Assembly (NCBI RefSeq): GCF_014648915.1
Contig: NZ_BMSA01000017.1
Location: 124,001 to 188,000, forward strand
Origin: Streptomyces phaeofaciens
GTDB taxonomy: Bacteria; Actinomycetota; Actinomycetes; Streptomycetales; Streptomycetaceae
DNA length: 64,000 nt
Direction of reading: 5' to 3'
In this document: positions 15,895-25,323 of the stretch, piece by piece
Layout: every line of letters begins with the position of its first letter
Numbering within the stretch: position 1 is the first letter of the stretch
Translations under genes and position numbers: made by a program
The notes under the pieces: generated by a model
Databases searched by the model: none
Told to the model about the DNA's origin: nothing
What the model saw: the letters and a program-made list of their open reading frames with translations, nothing else

Positions 15895-17064
15895 TCACAG
15901 CACGGCGGTCACGGTCCCCGCGCCCACGGTCCGCCCGCCCTCACGGACGGCGAACCCGAGCCCGGGCTCCAGCGGAACGTCCCGGCCCAGTTCGACGGTC
16001 ATGGTGATCCGCTCCCCGGGCCGCGCCACCCCCGCCTCCCCCAGGTCGACGACCCCGACCACGTCGGCGGTACGGATGTAGAACTGCGGCCGGTACCCGG
16101 TGGCGACGGCCGTCGTACGACCGCCCTCGCGCGCCGACAGCACGTACACCTGCGCCGAGAACCGCCGTCGTGGGATGACGCTCCCCGGCGCCGCGACGAC
16201 ATGCCCGCGCCGTACGGCGTCCCGCGGGACGCCCCTCAGCAGCAGCGCCACGTTGTCGCCGGCCTGCGCCTCCTCCATCGGCTTGCCGAAGGTCTCCAGA
16301 CCGGTGACGACGCTGTCCAGCCCGGCGCCGAGCACGTCCACCCGGTCGCCCAGCCGGACGGTGCCCCGCTCGACGGCGCCGGTGACGACGGTCCCCCGGC
16401 CGGTGATGGTGAGCACGTTCTCGACGGGCAGCAGGAACGGCGCGTCCAGATACCGCTCGGGCATCGGCACGTACGTGTCCACCGCGTCGAGCAGCGCGTC
16501 GACGGACGCCGTCCAGCGTGGGTCGCCCTGAAGGGCCTTCAGCCCCGAGACCCGTACGACGGGCGCGGCGTCGCCGCCGTAGCCGTGCGCGGTGAGCAGG
16601 TCGCGTACCTCCAGCTCGACCAGGTCGGTCAGCTCCTCGTCGCCCGCGTCGGCCTTGTTGAGGGCGACGACGATGTGGTCCACGCCCACCTGGCGGGCGA
16701 GCAGGACGTGTTCGGCGGTCTGCGGCATGATCCCGTCGAGCGCGGAGACGACGAGGATCGCCCCGTCGAGCTGCGCGGCGCCGGTGACCATGTTCTTGAC
16801 GTAGTCGGCGTGACCCGGCATGTCGACGTGCGCGTAGTGCCGGGTGTCGGTCTCGTACTCGACGTGCGCGATGTTGATGGTGATGCCGCGCGCCGCCTCC
16901 TCGGGGGCGCGGTCGATCCGGTCGAACGGCACGAACGTGCCGGCGCCCCGGTCGGCGAGAACCTTGGTGATGGCGGCGGTCAGGGTGGTCTTGCCGTGGT
17001 CGACGTGACCCATCGTGCCGATGTTCAGGTGCGGCTTGGTGCGCACGTAAGCGGTCTTGGGCAT
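15895..17064 (-). CDS. tuf3: Divergent elongation factor Tu (EF-Tu3)
   Basis: 389 aa translational GTPase carrying aminoacyl-tRNA to the ribosome. G motifs are intact: GHVDHGKT, RGITIN, DMPGH, NKAD and SGLKAL. Compared with standard EF-Tu, DCPGH has become DMPGH, NKCD or NKVD has become NKAD, and SALKAL has become SGLKAL. Domains 2 and 3 are shortened and divergent (GLGFAVREGGRTVGAGTVTAVL end). It is not in a str operon with rpsL/rpsG/fusA but stands alone. This matches the known S. coelicolor tuf3, reported as inessential and under positive stringent control. ATG 17064. Confidence 0.92.
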   Translation of the reverse strand: MPKTAYVRTKPHLNIGTMGHVDHGKTTLTAAITKVLADRGAGTFVPFDRIDRAPEEAARGITINIAHVEYETDTRHYAHVDMPGHADYVKNMVTGAAQLDGAILVVSALDGIMPQTAEHVLLARQVGVDHIVVALNKADAGDEELTDLVELEVRDLLTAHGYGGDAAPVVRVSGLKALQGDPRWTASVDALLDAVDTYVPMPERYLDAPFLLPVENVLTITGRGTVVTGAVERGTVRLGDRVDVLGAGLDSVVTGLETFGKPMEEAQAGDNVALLLRGVPRDAVRRGHVVAAPGSVIPRRRFSAQVYVLSAREGGRTTAVATGYRPQFYIRTADVVGVVDLGEAGVARPGERITMTVELGRDVPLEPGLGFAVREGGRTVGAGTVTAVL

Positions 17065-17212
17065 GGCTGTACCTCGAAGCGTGTCCGGAGGAATGCGGGA
17101 CCCCGAGGTACTCCCCGACCCTCCCCCTGCGGGGTCCGCCGGACGATCCGGAGAGGGTCAGCTTCGGGCGCCGTCGACAGCGGCCGGCAAGAGCGGGACG
17201 GCAGCCTTCGGC

Positions 17213-17232
17213 GCATCCGCGACTGCGGATGC
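17213..17232 (-). terminator. Hairpin in the tuf3 leader / after the AlkD gene
   Basis: GCATCCGC-GACT-GCGGATGC, a perfect 8-bp stem with a 4-nt loop, 149 bp before the tuf3 start and 127 bp past the AlkD stop. It could end the AlkD transcript or form part of a regulated tuf3 leader. The 294-bp gap holds no gene. Confidence 0.5.
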
Positions 17233-17358
17233 TGCGACGACGAAGGCGTACCGGAACATGGTGTCGATCATCGCCGACGGTTCGTTCGGCGTCGAATGGT
17301 TTTCGAGCGGCTGCGGAGGGCTGCGGTCCGGTGACCGGCGGCGGTCCGGGGACAGCGT

Positions 17359-18111
17359 CTAGCCGGTCCCGATGTTCTTCAGGGCTTCCCGCACCGACAG
17401 CGGCGCGAACCGGCCCCGCTCGCGGGCGAGGAAGTCGCGGACGGCTTCCGGGTCGGTCTTGGCGTACTCGCGCAGGCACCAGCCGATCGCCTTGCGGACG
17501 AAGAAGTCGGGATGGCCGGAGCGGCGCAGGCAGTAGGCGAAGAGACGGTCGGTGTCGGTGCGGCCCTTGAAGCGCAACTGGTGGAGCAGGGCGGTGCGGA
17601 CGACCCACAGGTCGTCGTCGGCGATCCAGTCGTCCATGACGGCCCCGAGCCGGGGGTCGGCGGCGACGAGGGTGCCGACGACGTGCGCGGCGAGCAGGTC
17701 GACCGTGTCCCACCAGGACGTGGTGGTGATCAGCCGGCGGACCACCGGCAGGAAGGCCGACGAGCAGCGGCCGGCGTGCCGGCCGAGATAGTCGACGGCG
17801 AAGTAGTGGTACTCGCGCTGCGGCAGCGCCCAGCAGCGCAGGGCGATCGCCGCGCAGTCGTCCTCGCCGGGTCGGGGCGTGCCCGCGAGGACGGTCCGGG
17901 ACAGGGCGCGGCGTGCGGGGGTGGGTATGCCGAGGAAGGGCGCCACGTCCTTCATGTACGCCCGCATCGCCGCCGCCCTGACGGGGTCGGCCGCGCCGGC
18001 GTACGCGACGGTCAGCCGGTCCAGCACGGTGTCCGCGAGAACGCTGTGCGGCGCGCCGGACGTTTCCGCAGCTGTGACGGTCATGAGACGAACCATACGG
18101 CGATCAGACAT
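17359..18111 (-). CDS. DNA alkylation repair protein, AlkD-like
   Basis: 250 aa, all-helical HEAT-like repeat protein. The signature TTSWWDTVDLLAAHVVG and the following DDDLWVVRTALLHQLRFK are typical of AlkD, which excises 3- and 7-alkylpurines without flipping the base. The end KAIGWCLREYAKTDPEAVRDFL forms the last repeat and is also conserved. ATG 18111 with GGACGG just upstream; ATG 18084 is an alternative. Divergent from the VTT gene 22 bp away, so the two promoters overlap. Confidence 0.88.
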   Translation of the reverse strand: MSDRRMVRLMTVTAAETSGAPHSVLADTVLDRLTVAYAGAADPVRAAAMRAYMKDVAPFLGIPTPARRALSRTVLAGTPRPGEDDCAAIALRCWALPQREYHYFAVDYLGRHAGRCSSAFLPVVRRLITTTSWWDTVDLLAAHVVGTLVAADPRLGAVMDDWIADDDLWVVRTALLHQLRFKGRTDTDRLFAYCLRRSGHPDFFVRKAIGWCLREYAKTDPEAVRDFLARERGRFAPLSVREALKNIGTG

Positions 18112-18133
18112 GTCCGTCCGTTAGTGTCGCGGG

Positions 18134-18922
18134 ATGCTCGATGCCCACACCCGCTCTGGGGGCACCGCCACGGCCACTCCCCCGGCCGCCGCCACGGAGC
18201 TCTTCGTTCCCGTGCCCCTCGCCGTCACCGCGCCCGCCGCTCCCGTCGCCCGCTGGGCGAGAGCGCTGCTCTCGCCCTGGTCGCGGTTCTCGCTGCTGGT
18301 CGCTCTGCTCGCGGCGGCCGGTGCGAGCGTGCTGCTGTTCGAGCCGCAGAAGCTGCTCGCGGACGGCTGGCCACCTCAGCTGGGCGGTGCGTCGGCGGCC
18401 GTCGTGTTCGCGGTGGCGTACGGGCTGTGCACGGTGGCGTTCGTGCCGCGGCCGCTGCTCAACCTCGCCGCGGGCGCGCTGTTCGGCTCGCAGCTGGGCC
18501 TGGCGACCTCGCTCGCGGGCACGGTGCTGGGCGCCGGCGTCGCCTTCGGGCTCGGCCGGGTGCTCGGGCAGGACGCGCTGCGGCCGCTGCTGCGCGGGCG
18601 GCTGCTGACGGCGGCGGACGGCCAGCTCAGCCAGCACGGCATGCGCTCGATGCTGGCGGCGCGGCTGTTCCCCGGGCTGCCGTTCTGGGGCGTGAACTAC
18701 TGCGCGGCCGTCTCCCGGATGGGCTGGGTGTCCTTCCTGGTGGCGACCGCGCTGGGCTCGATCCCGAACACGGCCGCCTATGTCGTCGCCGGGGCGCGCG
18801 CCTCGGCCCCGACCTCGCCGGCCTTCCTGATCGCGCTGGCCGGGATCGCCCTGCCGATGGTGGCGGGCGCGATCGTGGCCTGGCGCAAGCGCCACCATCT
18901 GCGGGGGCGGAAGGCGGCTTAG
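18134..18922 (+). CDS. TVP38/TMEM64-family (VTT domain) membrane protein
   Basis: 262 aa. A 40-residue Ala/Thr/Pro-rich N-terminus leads into about six membrane helices. The VTT signature lies at RPLLNLAAGALFGSQLGLATSLAGTVLGAGVAFGLGR and in the later ARLFPGLPFWGVNYCAAVSRM. Relatives are lipid-flipping or DedA-like proteins of the inner membrane. There is no ribosome site before ATG 18134, and with a 22-bp divergent gap the mRNA may be leaderless. Confidence 0.82.
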   Translation: MLDAHTRSGGTATATPPAAATELFVPVPLAVTAPAAPVARWARALLSPWSRFSLLVALLAAAGASVLLFEPQKLLADGWPPQLGGASAAVVFAVAYGLCTVAFVPRPLLNLAAGALFGSQLGLATSLAGTVLGAGVAFGLGRVLGQDALRPLLRGRLLTAADGQLSQHGMRSMLAARLFPGLPFWGVNYCAAVSRMGWVSFLVATALGSIPNTAAYVVAGARASAPTSPAFLIALAGIALPMVAGAIVAWRKRHHLRGRKAA

Positions 18923-18942
18923 CGCCCCGATCGGCGGGGGCG
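18923..18942. terminator. GC hairpin after the VTT gene
   Basis: CGCCCC and GGGGCG around an 8-nt loop, immediately after the VTT stop codon and facing the convergent thiolase gene. Weak, no T-run. Confidence 0.35.
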
Positions 18943-18968
18943 GCAGACGGTTGCCGCCGCCCACCGCA

Positions 18969-19003
18969 GATGCCTGCACCGCGGATGCCTGCACCGCGGA
19001 TGC

Positions 19004-19013
<10 letters not shown>
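18969..19013. repeat. 15-bp tandem repeat, three copies, spanning the thiolase stop codon
   Basis: Units GATGCCT(G/A)CACCGC(G/C) start at 18969, 18984 and 18999. The thiolase stop (19004-19006) lies in the third unit. Confidence 0.85.
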
Positions 19014-20173
<1,160 letters not shown>

Positions 20174-20197
20174 GGGCGGGCCTCCGCGGCTACTGGC

Positions 20198-20271
20198 GAG
20201 TAGGAAATCCGAACTCACCATAGCCGGGCGAGTTGGAAAATCCAACCTACTAGGGTTTGGTTTTCCAACCC
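20198..20271. promoter_or_regulatory. HxlR operator cluster between thiolase and regulator
   Basis: Three related dyads: GAGTAGGAAATCCGAACTC at 20198-20216, the perfect palindrome GTTGGA-AAA-TCCAAC at 20232-20246, and TTTGGTTTTCCAA within 20254-20271. Shared core is TTGG or GG, an A/T run, then CC or CCAA. The region spans both promoters, as expected for an autoregulated HxlR-thiolase switch. Confidence 0.6.
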
Positions 20272-20289
20272 TCACCTAGACTGTGCGCC

Positions 20290-20763
20290 ATGGCCGCCCC
20301 CAAGGACCCGCGTCCCTGCTCGATCGCCGACGCCCTCGCCCTCGTCGGCGAGAAGTACTCCCTGCTCGTCCTGCGGGAGGTGTGCCTCGGCAACGGCCGC
20401 TTCGACCAGCTGGTACGCAACATCGGCGCCCCGCGCGACATCCTCACCACCCGGCTGCGCCGCCTGGTCGACGCCGGCATCCTCGCCAAGCGGCCGTACA
20501 GCGAGCGCCCGCAGCGCTTCGAGTACCGGCCGACGCAGGCGGGGCTCGAGCTCGAGCCCGTCCTGATGACCCTGATGGCGTGGGGCGACCGCCACCTCCA
20601 CCGGGACGACGACCGCCCCATGGTCGTCGAGCACAACTGCGGCAACGAACTCGTCCCGGTGGTCACCTGCTCGGCCTGCGGCGGCCAGGTCCACCACGCG
20701 GACCTCACCGCCCATCCACAGGCACCGGGCTGGACGGTCGCGGGGCCGACGGCGGCGGCGTAG
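20290..20763 (+). CDS. HxlR-family transcriptional regulator with a Cys/His C-terminal module
   Basis: 157 aa. The winged helix spans residues 10-105 (CSIADALALVGEKYSLLVLREV, then RNIGAPRDILTTRLRRLVDAGIL), including the conserved N-terminal Cys. After residue 115 comes an extra segment HNCGNELVPVVTCSACGGQVHH. Its Cys-x9-Cys-x2-Cys and His spacing looks like a small zinc site. It probably represses the divergent thiolase in response to an acyl-CoA or redox signal. ATG 20290. Confidence 0.88.
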   Translation: MAAPKDPRPCSIADALALVGEKYSLLVLREVCLGNGRFDQLVRNIGAPRDILTTRLRRLVDAGILAKRPYSERPQRFEYRPTQAGLELEPVLMTLMAWGDRHLHRDDDRPMVVEHNCGNELVPVVTCSACGGQVHHADLTAHPQAPGWTVAGPTAAA

Positions 20764-20788
20764 GCCCTACAGGACCCGTCCACCGTCC

Positions 20789-20843
20789 GTCAGCGATCCG
20801 TCAGCGATCCGTCAGCGGTCGGTCAGCGGTCCGTCAGCGCGCG
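20789..20843. repeat. 11-bp tandem repeat, five copies, over the hydrolase stop codon
   Basis: Units starting at 20789, 20800, 20811, 20822 and 20833: GTCAGCGATCC twice, then GTCAGCGGTCG, GTCAGCGGTCC and GTCAGCGCGCG. The last units lie inside the 3' end of the alpha/beta hydrolase gene. Confidence 0.9.
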
Positions 20844-21704
20844 GATCTCGGCGGCGATCAGCTTCGGGTCCTCCTCGGCCATGAAGTGCCCGCAGGACAC
20901 GGTGCGGTGGCGCAGGTTCTCGGCCCAGGCGCTCCACAGCCCCTCGGCGTGGTACCCCAACGCGGCACCCCAGTCCTGCTGGAGCACGGTCACCGGCATG
21001 ACCAGGCGGTTGCCGGCCGCCCGGTCGGCGCTGTCGTGGTCCACGTCCACGCCGGCGGAGGCGCGGTAGTCGGCGACGACGGAGGGCACGGCCGCGGCGG
21101 AGGCGTCCAGGTAGTGCCGGCGGACGTCGGCGGGGATCGCGGCCGGGTCGTGGGTCCAGGCGTCGAGGAAGTGGGCGAAGAAGGCGTCGGCGGACGCCTG
21201 GATCATCCGCTCCGGCAGGCCGGGGGCCTGGGCCATCAGGTAGAGGTGGAAGCCGACCGCGCCGGAGACCCCGTGCAGGGCGTCCCACATGTCGAGAGTG
21301 GGCAGGACGTCGAGGAAGAGCGCGCGGGACACCGTTCCCGGGTGGTCCATCGCCGCGCGGAAGGCGACCAGGGCGCCCCGGTCGTGCCCCGCCAGCAGGA
21401 ACCTCTCGTGCCCGAGCGCCGCGGCCAGACGCACCACGTCCCTGGCCATGGTGCGCTTCGCGTACACGTCGGGGCCGGTCTCGGCGGGCTTGTCGCTGGC
21501 GCCGTAGCCGCGCAGGTCGGGACAGATGACGGTGTGGTCGGCGGCGAGGTCGGCGGCCACGTGCCGCCACATCAGATGGGTCTGCGGGAATCCGTGCAGC
21601 AGCACGACCGGACTGCCGGTGCCGCCGACGGCGGCGGTCAGCGTGACGTCGTCGTCGACCCGCACGCGGTGCCGGGTGAAGCCGGGGATGCTCGGGTGGG
21701 TCAC
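20823..21704 (-). CDS. Alpha/beta hydrolase, haloacetate dehalogenase/epoxide hydrolase-like
   Basis: 293 aa. Motifs are the HGFPQTHLMWRHV oxyanion loop, CPDLRGYGASDKP, nucleophile elbow GHDRGALVAFR with Asp as nucleophile, and catalytic His in SCGHFMAEE. An Asp nucleophile and the HGFPQ loop place it with fluoroacetate dehalogenases and soluble epoxide hydrolases, not esterases. GTG 21704 follows AGGAG by six bases. Monocistronic. The last residues ALTDR are encoded by an 11-bp tandem repeat, so the C-terminus may vary between strains. Confidence 0.88.
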   Translation of the reverse strand: MTHPSIPGFTRHRVRVDDDVTLTAAVGGTGSPVVLLHGFPQTHLMWRHVAADLAADHTVICPDLRGYGASDKPAETGPDVYAKRTMARDVVRLAAALGHERFLLAGHDRGALVAFRAAMDHPGTVSRALFLDVLPTLDMWDALHGVSGAVGFHLYLMAQAPGLPERMIQASADAFFAHFLDAWTHDPAAIPADVRRHYLDASAAAVPSVVADYRASAGVDVDHDSADRAAGNRLVMPVTVLQQDWGAALGYHAEGLWSAWAENLRHRTVSCGHFMAEEDPKLIAAEIRALTDR

Positions 21705-21860
21705 AGCAGCTCCTGGAGCTCGTGTCAGAGTGGATGTTCCGGGCCCGTTCGGCCCGGCTTCGTCCGGGGACGTCACCCAGGTTGCGGGCCCCGGATCAGC
21801 GATCGATGAGTGAGCACGCGGCCCGCCCCCGTACGGCGCCGCCCGCGAAGGGACCGTGCC

Positions 21861-23885
21861 GTGGGCGTGGAGTTCGGACTGCTGGGACCGGTGGCCGCCT
21901 GGGACCCGTCCGGCACGCCGGTGGCGCTCGGGGCACCGCGGCACCGGGAGGTGCTGGGACGCCTGCTGATCGCCCGGGGCAGGGTGGTGCCGGTCGGCCG
22001 GCTGATCGCCGACCTGTGGGAGGACGAGCCGCCGGCCGGTGCCGTCGGCGCGGTCCGCACCTTCGTCGCCGCGCTGCGCCGCGCCCTGGAGCCCGGGCGC
22101 GCTCCCCGGCAGGCGTCCCGCCTGCTGGTCACGGAGGGCCCCGGCTACCGGCTGCGCGCCGGCCGCGACGCGGTGGACGCCTGGCGTTTCGAGGACACCG
22201 CGGCCCGGGCCGCCGCGGCGCCGCCGCACGCGGCGGTCGCCCTGTGGGACGAGGCGCTCGCCCGGTGGCGCGGACCGGTCCTGGCCGACTTTCCCGACGC
22301 GGCGTGGGCCGCCGCCGAACAGGCCCGGCTGGAGGCGCTGCGCCTGGACGCGGTCGAACGGCGCGCCGACGCCCTGCTGGCGACCGGCGCCGCCCGGGAC
22401 GCGGCGGTGGACCTGGAGGCCCATGTCACCGCGCACCCGTGGCGGGAGGACGGCTGGGTGCTGCTGGCCACCGCGCTGGAGCGGTCCGGGCGGCGCGGCG
22501 AGGCCCTGGAGACGCTGCGGCAGGCCCGGCGCGCCCTCGCCGACGGGCTCGGGGCCGATCCCGGCCCCGCCCTGGCCCGCACCGAGGCCCGCATCCTCAA
22601 GAACGCCGCGGGACCGGCCGCGGCGGAGCCGGCCGGGACGGCGGACGGCATCTGGGCGAGCGCGGCAGCGGCCTGGGAACGCTCGGTGCCCGCCCGGTCC
22701 CGGGCCCGGCTGCACGCCACCGCCGGCCTGCTGCGGGACCTGGCGGTGACCGGCGCCGACGGTCTGGAAGAGGCCCGCGAGCACCGGCGGGACATGGTCG
22801 CGGCGGCACAGGCGACCGGTGACACCGAGCTGACGGCCCGGATCATCGGCTCCTACGACGTCCCGGCCGTGTGGACCCGCGCCGACGATCCGCGGGGCTC
22901 GGCCGAACTGGCCCGGGCCGCCGCCCGCGCCGCCGCCGAACTCGGCCCGGGCGGGCCGCCCGCGCTACGGGCCCGGCTGCTGTCGGTCGTCGCGGTCGAG
23001 TCGCGCGGAGACGCCGCCGCCGACACGCCGCCGCCCCGGGCGGCCGAGCCCCGCGCCGTCGAGCCGTGGCGGCTGCGTGCCGAACGCGCGGCGCGGGAGG
23101 CCGTCCTGCTGGCCCGGCGGCTCGGAGATCCCTCGCTGCTCGCGTTCGCCCTCAACGGCGCCTTCATGCAGTCCTTCGGCCACTGTGGCGGGGCCGCGGG
23201 CCGCGAGGCGCTCGGCGGCGAACTGACCCGTCTGGCAGTCGACCACGGCCTGCCCGGCCACGAGGTGCTCGGCCGCCTCGTACGCCTCCAGGCGCTCGCG
23301 GGGCTCGGCGGCGACCTGACCGCGGCGGACGCGGAGGCCGACGAGATCGACCGGCTGTCGCACCGTCATGAACGGCCGCTGGCAGGCGTCTTCACGTCCT
23401 GGTTCCGGGCTCTGCGGCTGTGTGAGACCGACGGCTGGGCGGCGGCCCGCCCCCGGTACGCGCGCGTGCTCGAGGCGACCGCGGAGTGCGGAATGCCCGG
23501 CCTCACCCGGGGAGCGGCCGTCCTGGTCGCGCTCGTCCCGGTGCTGCGCGGCGACGGCCTGCCCGACCCCGACGACTTCGCCCACCTCGACCCCGGCCCC
23601 TACCGGCCGTGGCTCACCCCGCTGCTGCTGGCCGGATCCGGCGCCGGGGAGCAGGCCCGGCAAGCGCTCACGGACGTTCCCCGGCCGCCGCACGACCTCC
23701 TCCAGGAGGCCCTGTGGTGCGTCCTGGCCCGTACGGCGGCGGCGGTCGGGCACGAGCCGGTGCTGCGCCGCGCGCGCGACGAACTCGCCGCGGCCGCCGA
23801 CGAGTCGGCCGGCGCCGGCAGTGGTCTCGTCTCCTTCGGCCCGGTCACCCACCACCTGCGAGCCGCCGACGCGGCCCTCGGCTAG
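21861..23885 (+). CDS. SARP/AfsR-type transcriptional regulator without NB-ARC
   Basis: 674 aa from GTG 21861 (GAAGGGA upstream). Residues 1-90 are the OmpR-like DNA-binding domain (VEFGLLGPVAAW, APRHREVLGRLLIARGRVVPVGRLIADLW). Residues 95-240 are the bacterial transcriptional activation domain (AVALWDEALARWRGPVLADF, ending GLGADPGPALARTEARIL). The remaining 430 residues are Ala/Arg-rich helices like TPR repeats. No P-loop NTPase lies in the middle, unlike AfsR itself. SARPs activate antibiotic genes, but no biosynthetic cluster lies beside it here. Confidence 0.85.
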   Translation: MGVEFGLLGPVAAWDPSGTPVALGAPRHREVLGRLLIARGRVVPVGRLIADLWEDEPPAGAVGAVRTFVAALRRALEPGRAPRQASRLLVTEGPGYRLRAGRDAVDAWRFEDTAARAAAAPPHAAVALWDEALARWRGPVLADFPDAAWAAAEQARLEALRLDAVERRADALLATGAARDAAVDLEAHVTAHPWREDGWVLLATALERSGRRGEALETLRQARRALADGLGADPGPALARTEARILKNAAGPAAAEPAGTADGIWASAAAAWERSVPARSRARLHATAGLLRDLAVTGADGLEEAREHRRDMVAAAQATGDTELTARIIGSYDVPAVWTRADDPRGSAELARAAARAAAELGPGGPPALRARLLSVVAVESRGDAAADTPPPRAAEPRAVEPWRLRAERAAREAVLLARRLGDPSLLAFALNGAFMQSFGHCGGAAGREALGGELTRLAVDHGLPGHEVLGRLVRLQALAGLGGDLTAADAEADEIDRLSHRHERPLAGVFTSWFRALRLCETDGWAAARPRYARVLEATAECGMPGLTRGAAVLVALVPVLRGDGLPDPDDFAHLDPGPYRPWLTPLLLAGSGAGEQARQALTDVPRPPHDLLQEALWCVLARTAAAVGHEPVLRRARDELAAAADESAGAGSGLVSFGPVTHHLRAADAALG

Positions 23886-23980
23886 GGCGACCACCACTCT
23901 CCGCAACCGGCCGACGGCGGCACCGCGCCGGGAGAGGAGGCTGAGCCGCCGGTCGCCGAGGCGCTGCACGGGCCAAGGGG

Positions 23981-24436
23981 ACGGCGGGTCGGCGGACCGG
24001 CGGACGGCGGACGGCGGACGGCGGACCGGCAAGTCGACGGACGGCAAGTCGGGCAGGTCGACGGACCGGCGAGTCGACGGACCGGCGGCCAGCGGGTCGG
24101 CGGGCCAGCGGGCCAGCGGGCCAGCGGGTCGGCGGGCCAGCGGGCGACAGGCCAGCGGACGGGCCGACGGACGGCAGGCCGGAGGACGGCAGGTCGGAGG
24201 ACGGCAGGTCGACGGACGGCAGGCTGGCGGGTCGACGGACCGACGGGCCAGCAGGCCTGCGGACGACAGGCCAGCGGACGGGCCGACGAACGGCAGGCCG
24301 GCGGGCCGACAGGTTGGCGGACGGCAGGTTGGCGGGCCGACGGACGGCGGACCGGCAAACCGACGGACCAGCGAATCGGCGGACCGGCGGACCGGCGGAC
24401 CAGCGAATCGGCGGACCGCCAAACCGGCGGACGCCA
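23981..24436. repeat. Degenerate GGCGGAC/CGGCAGG repeat island
   Basis: About 455 bp between the SARP gene and a convergent-side hydrolase, made of short variable units such as GGCGGACCGGCGGACGG, GACGGCAGGTCGG and GGCCAGCGGGC in irregular order. All six frames are open or nearly so, giving Arg/Pro/Gly-rich translations with no domain. It contains no gene I can support and no clear hairpin. It runs up to the stop codon of the hydrolase at 24437. Confidence 0.85.
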
Positions 24437-25225
24437 TCAGGCATGCGCCCGGCAGAACTCCCGTACCGCCCGGTCGAAGGCCTCCGGCGCCTCCAGGTTG
24501 CTCATGTGGCCCGCGCCCGGCAGCACCACGAGCCGGGCCCCCGGAATCGCCTCCTCGAACGCGTGGGCGACGCCCAGGGGTGACCGCACGTCGAGTTCGC
24601 CCCAGACGAGCAGCGTCGGCACCTCGATCAGGGGCAGCAGGTCCCGCTCGTCGGCCTCGGCCATCAGGAAGAGCTCCGCGCCCATCGTCTCCGGGCGGAC
24701 GTCCCCGGCCGCCGCGTCGAGCATCGGGACGTACGCCGCCGGCGGTTCCCCGGCGAACAGCCCCGGCAGGAGCGGATCGAACTCCTCCCTCGGCATCGCG
24801 AGCATCCGCCGGACCCCCTCGACCCGGGCCGCCACCTCCTCGGGCGGCAGCGACCCCTTCCAGCCCGCGTACGTGTCGGCCAGGATCAGCGTCCTGACCA
24901 GCTCCGGACGGTGGCGGTACAGCTCCAGCGCGACCGTCCCGCCCCAGGACAGTCCGGCGACGTGGGCCGGGCCCTGCCCGAGGTCCTCGATCACCCCGGC
25001 GAGGCAGCGCGCGAAGTCGCCGAGCCCGAACCCGGCAGGGAGGCCGGCGGAACGCCCCGCGCCGGGTTCGTCCCAGGCCACCACCGTGAACTCGGCGGCC
25101 AGTTCCTCGAGTTGCGGCAGCCACATCCGGCCGTCGGTGCCCGCCCCGTGCACGAGGACGAGCGGAGCCCCGCGGCCGACCCGCACATAGGCCACCCGGA
25201 CGCCGCCGATCCGCACCGTCGCCAT
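24437..25225 (-). CDS. Alpha/beta hydrolase (serine type)
   Basis: 262 aa. Visible are HGAGTDGRMW (oxyanion loop), DEPGAGRS, nucleophile elbow GLSWGGTVAL with Ser at about residue 93, acid WGELDVRSP and catalytic His in LPGAGHMSNLEAPEAF. The layout matches 3-oxoadipate enol-lactonase and related esterases or C-C hydrolases. ATG 25225. Its stop codon sits at the edge of the repeat island, which may have replaced the former 3' flank. The substrate is unknown. Confidence 0.88.
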   Translation of the reverse strand: MATVRIGGVRVAYVRVGRGAPLVLVHGAGTDGRMWLPQLEELAAEFTVVAWDEPGAGRSAGLPAGFGLGDFARCLAGVIEDLGQGPAHVAGLSWGGTVALELYRHRPELVRTLILADTYAGWKGSLPPEEVAARVEGVRRMLAMPREEFDPLLPGLFAGEPPAAYVPMLDAAAGDVRPETMGAELFLMAEADERDLLPLIEVPTLLVWGELDVRSPLGVAHAFEEAIPGARLVVLPGAGHMSNLEAPEAFDRAVREFCRAHA

Positions 25226-25323
25226 ACCTCCAGGCTAAGTACCGGCGACGCCCGTGTCGCGGCGACGGCCCCGGAACAGACCCTCCGCGGGCCCCGCACC
25301 GGGATGCGCACCGGCGCGCGCCG

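Noticed and set aside
15895..17064. Housekeeping tuf of a str operon
   Set aside because: No rpsL, rpsG or fusA lies beside it, and the G motifs diverge from EF-Tu1, so it is tuf3-like.
20789..20843. CRISPR array
   Set aside because: The 11-bp units are contiguous with no spacers, and no cas genes are present.
23845..24444. Arg/Pro-rich open frames on both strands of the repeat island
   Set aside because: The repeats leave all frames open; no ribosome site, domain or codon bias supports a protein.
21861..25225. Antibiotic cluster around the SARP regulator
   Set aside because: Neighbours are single hydrolases and a repeat island; no PKS, NRPS, terpene or RiPP genes are present.
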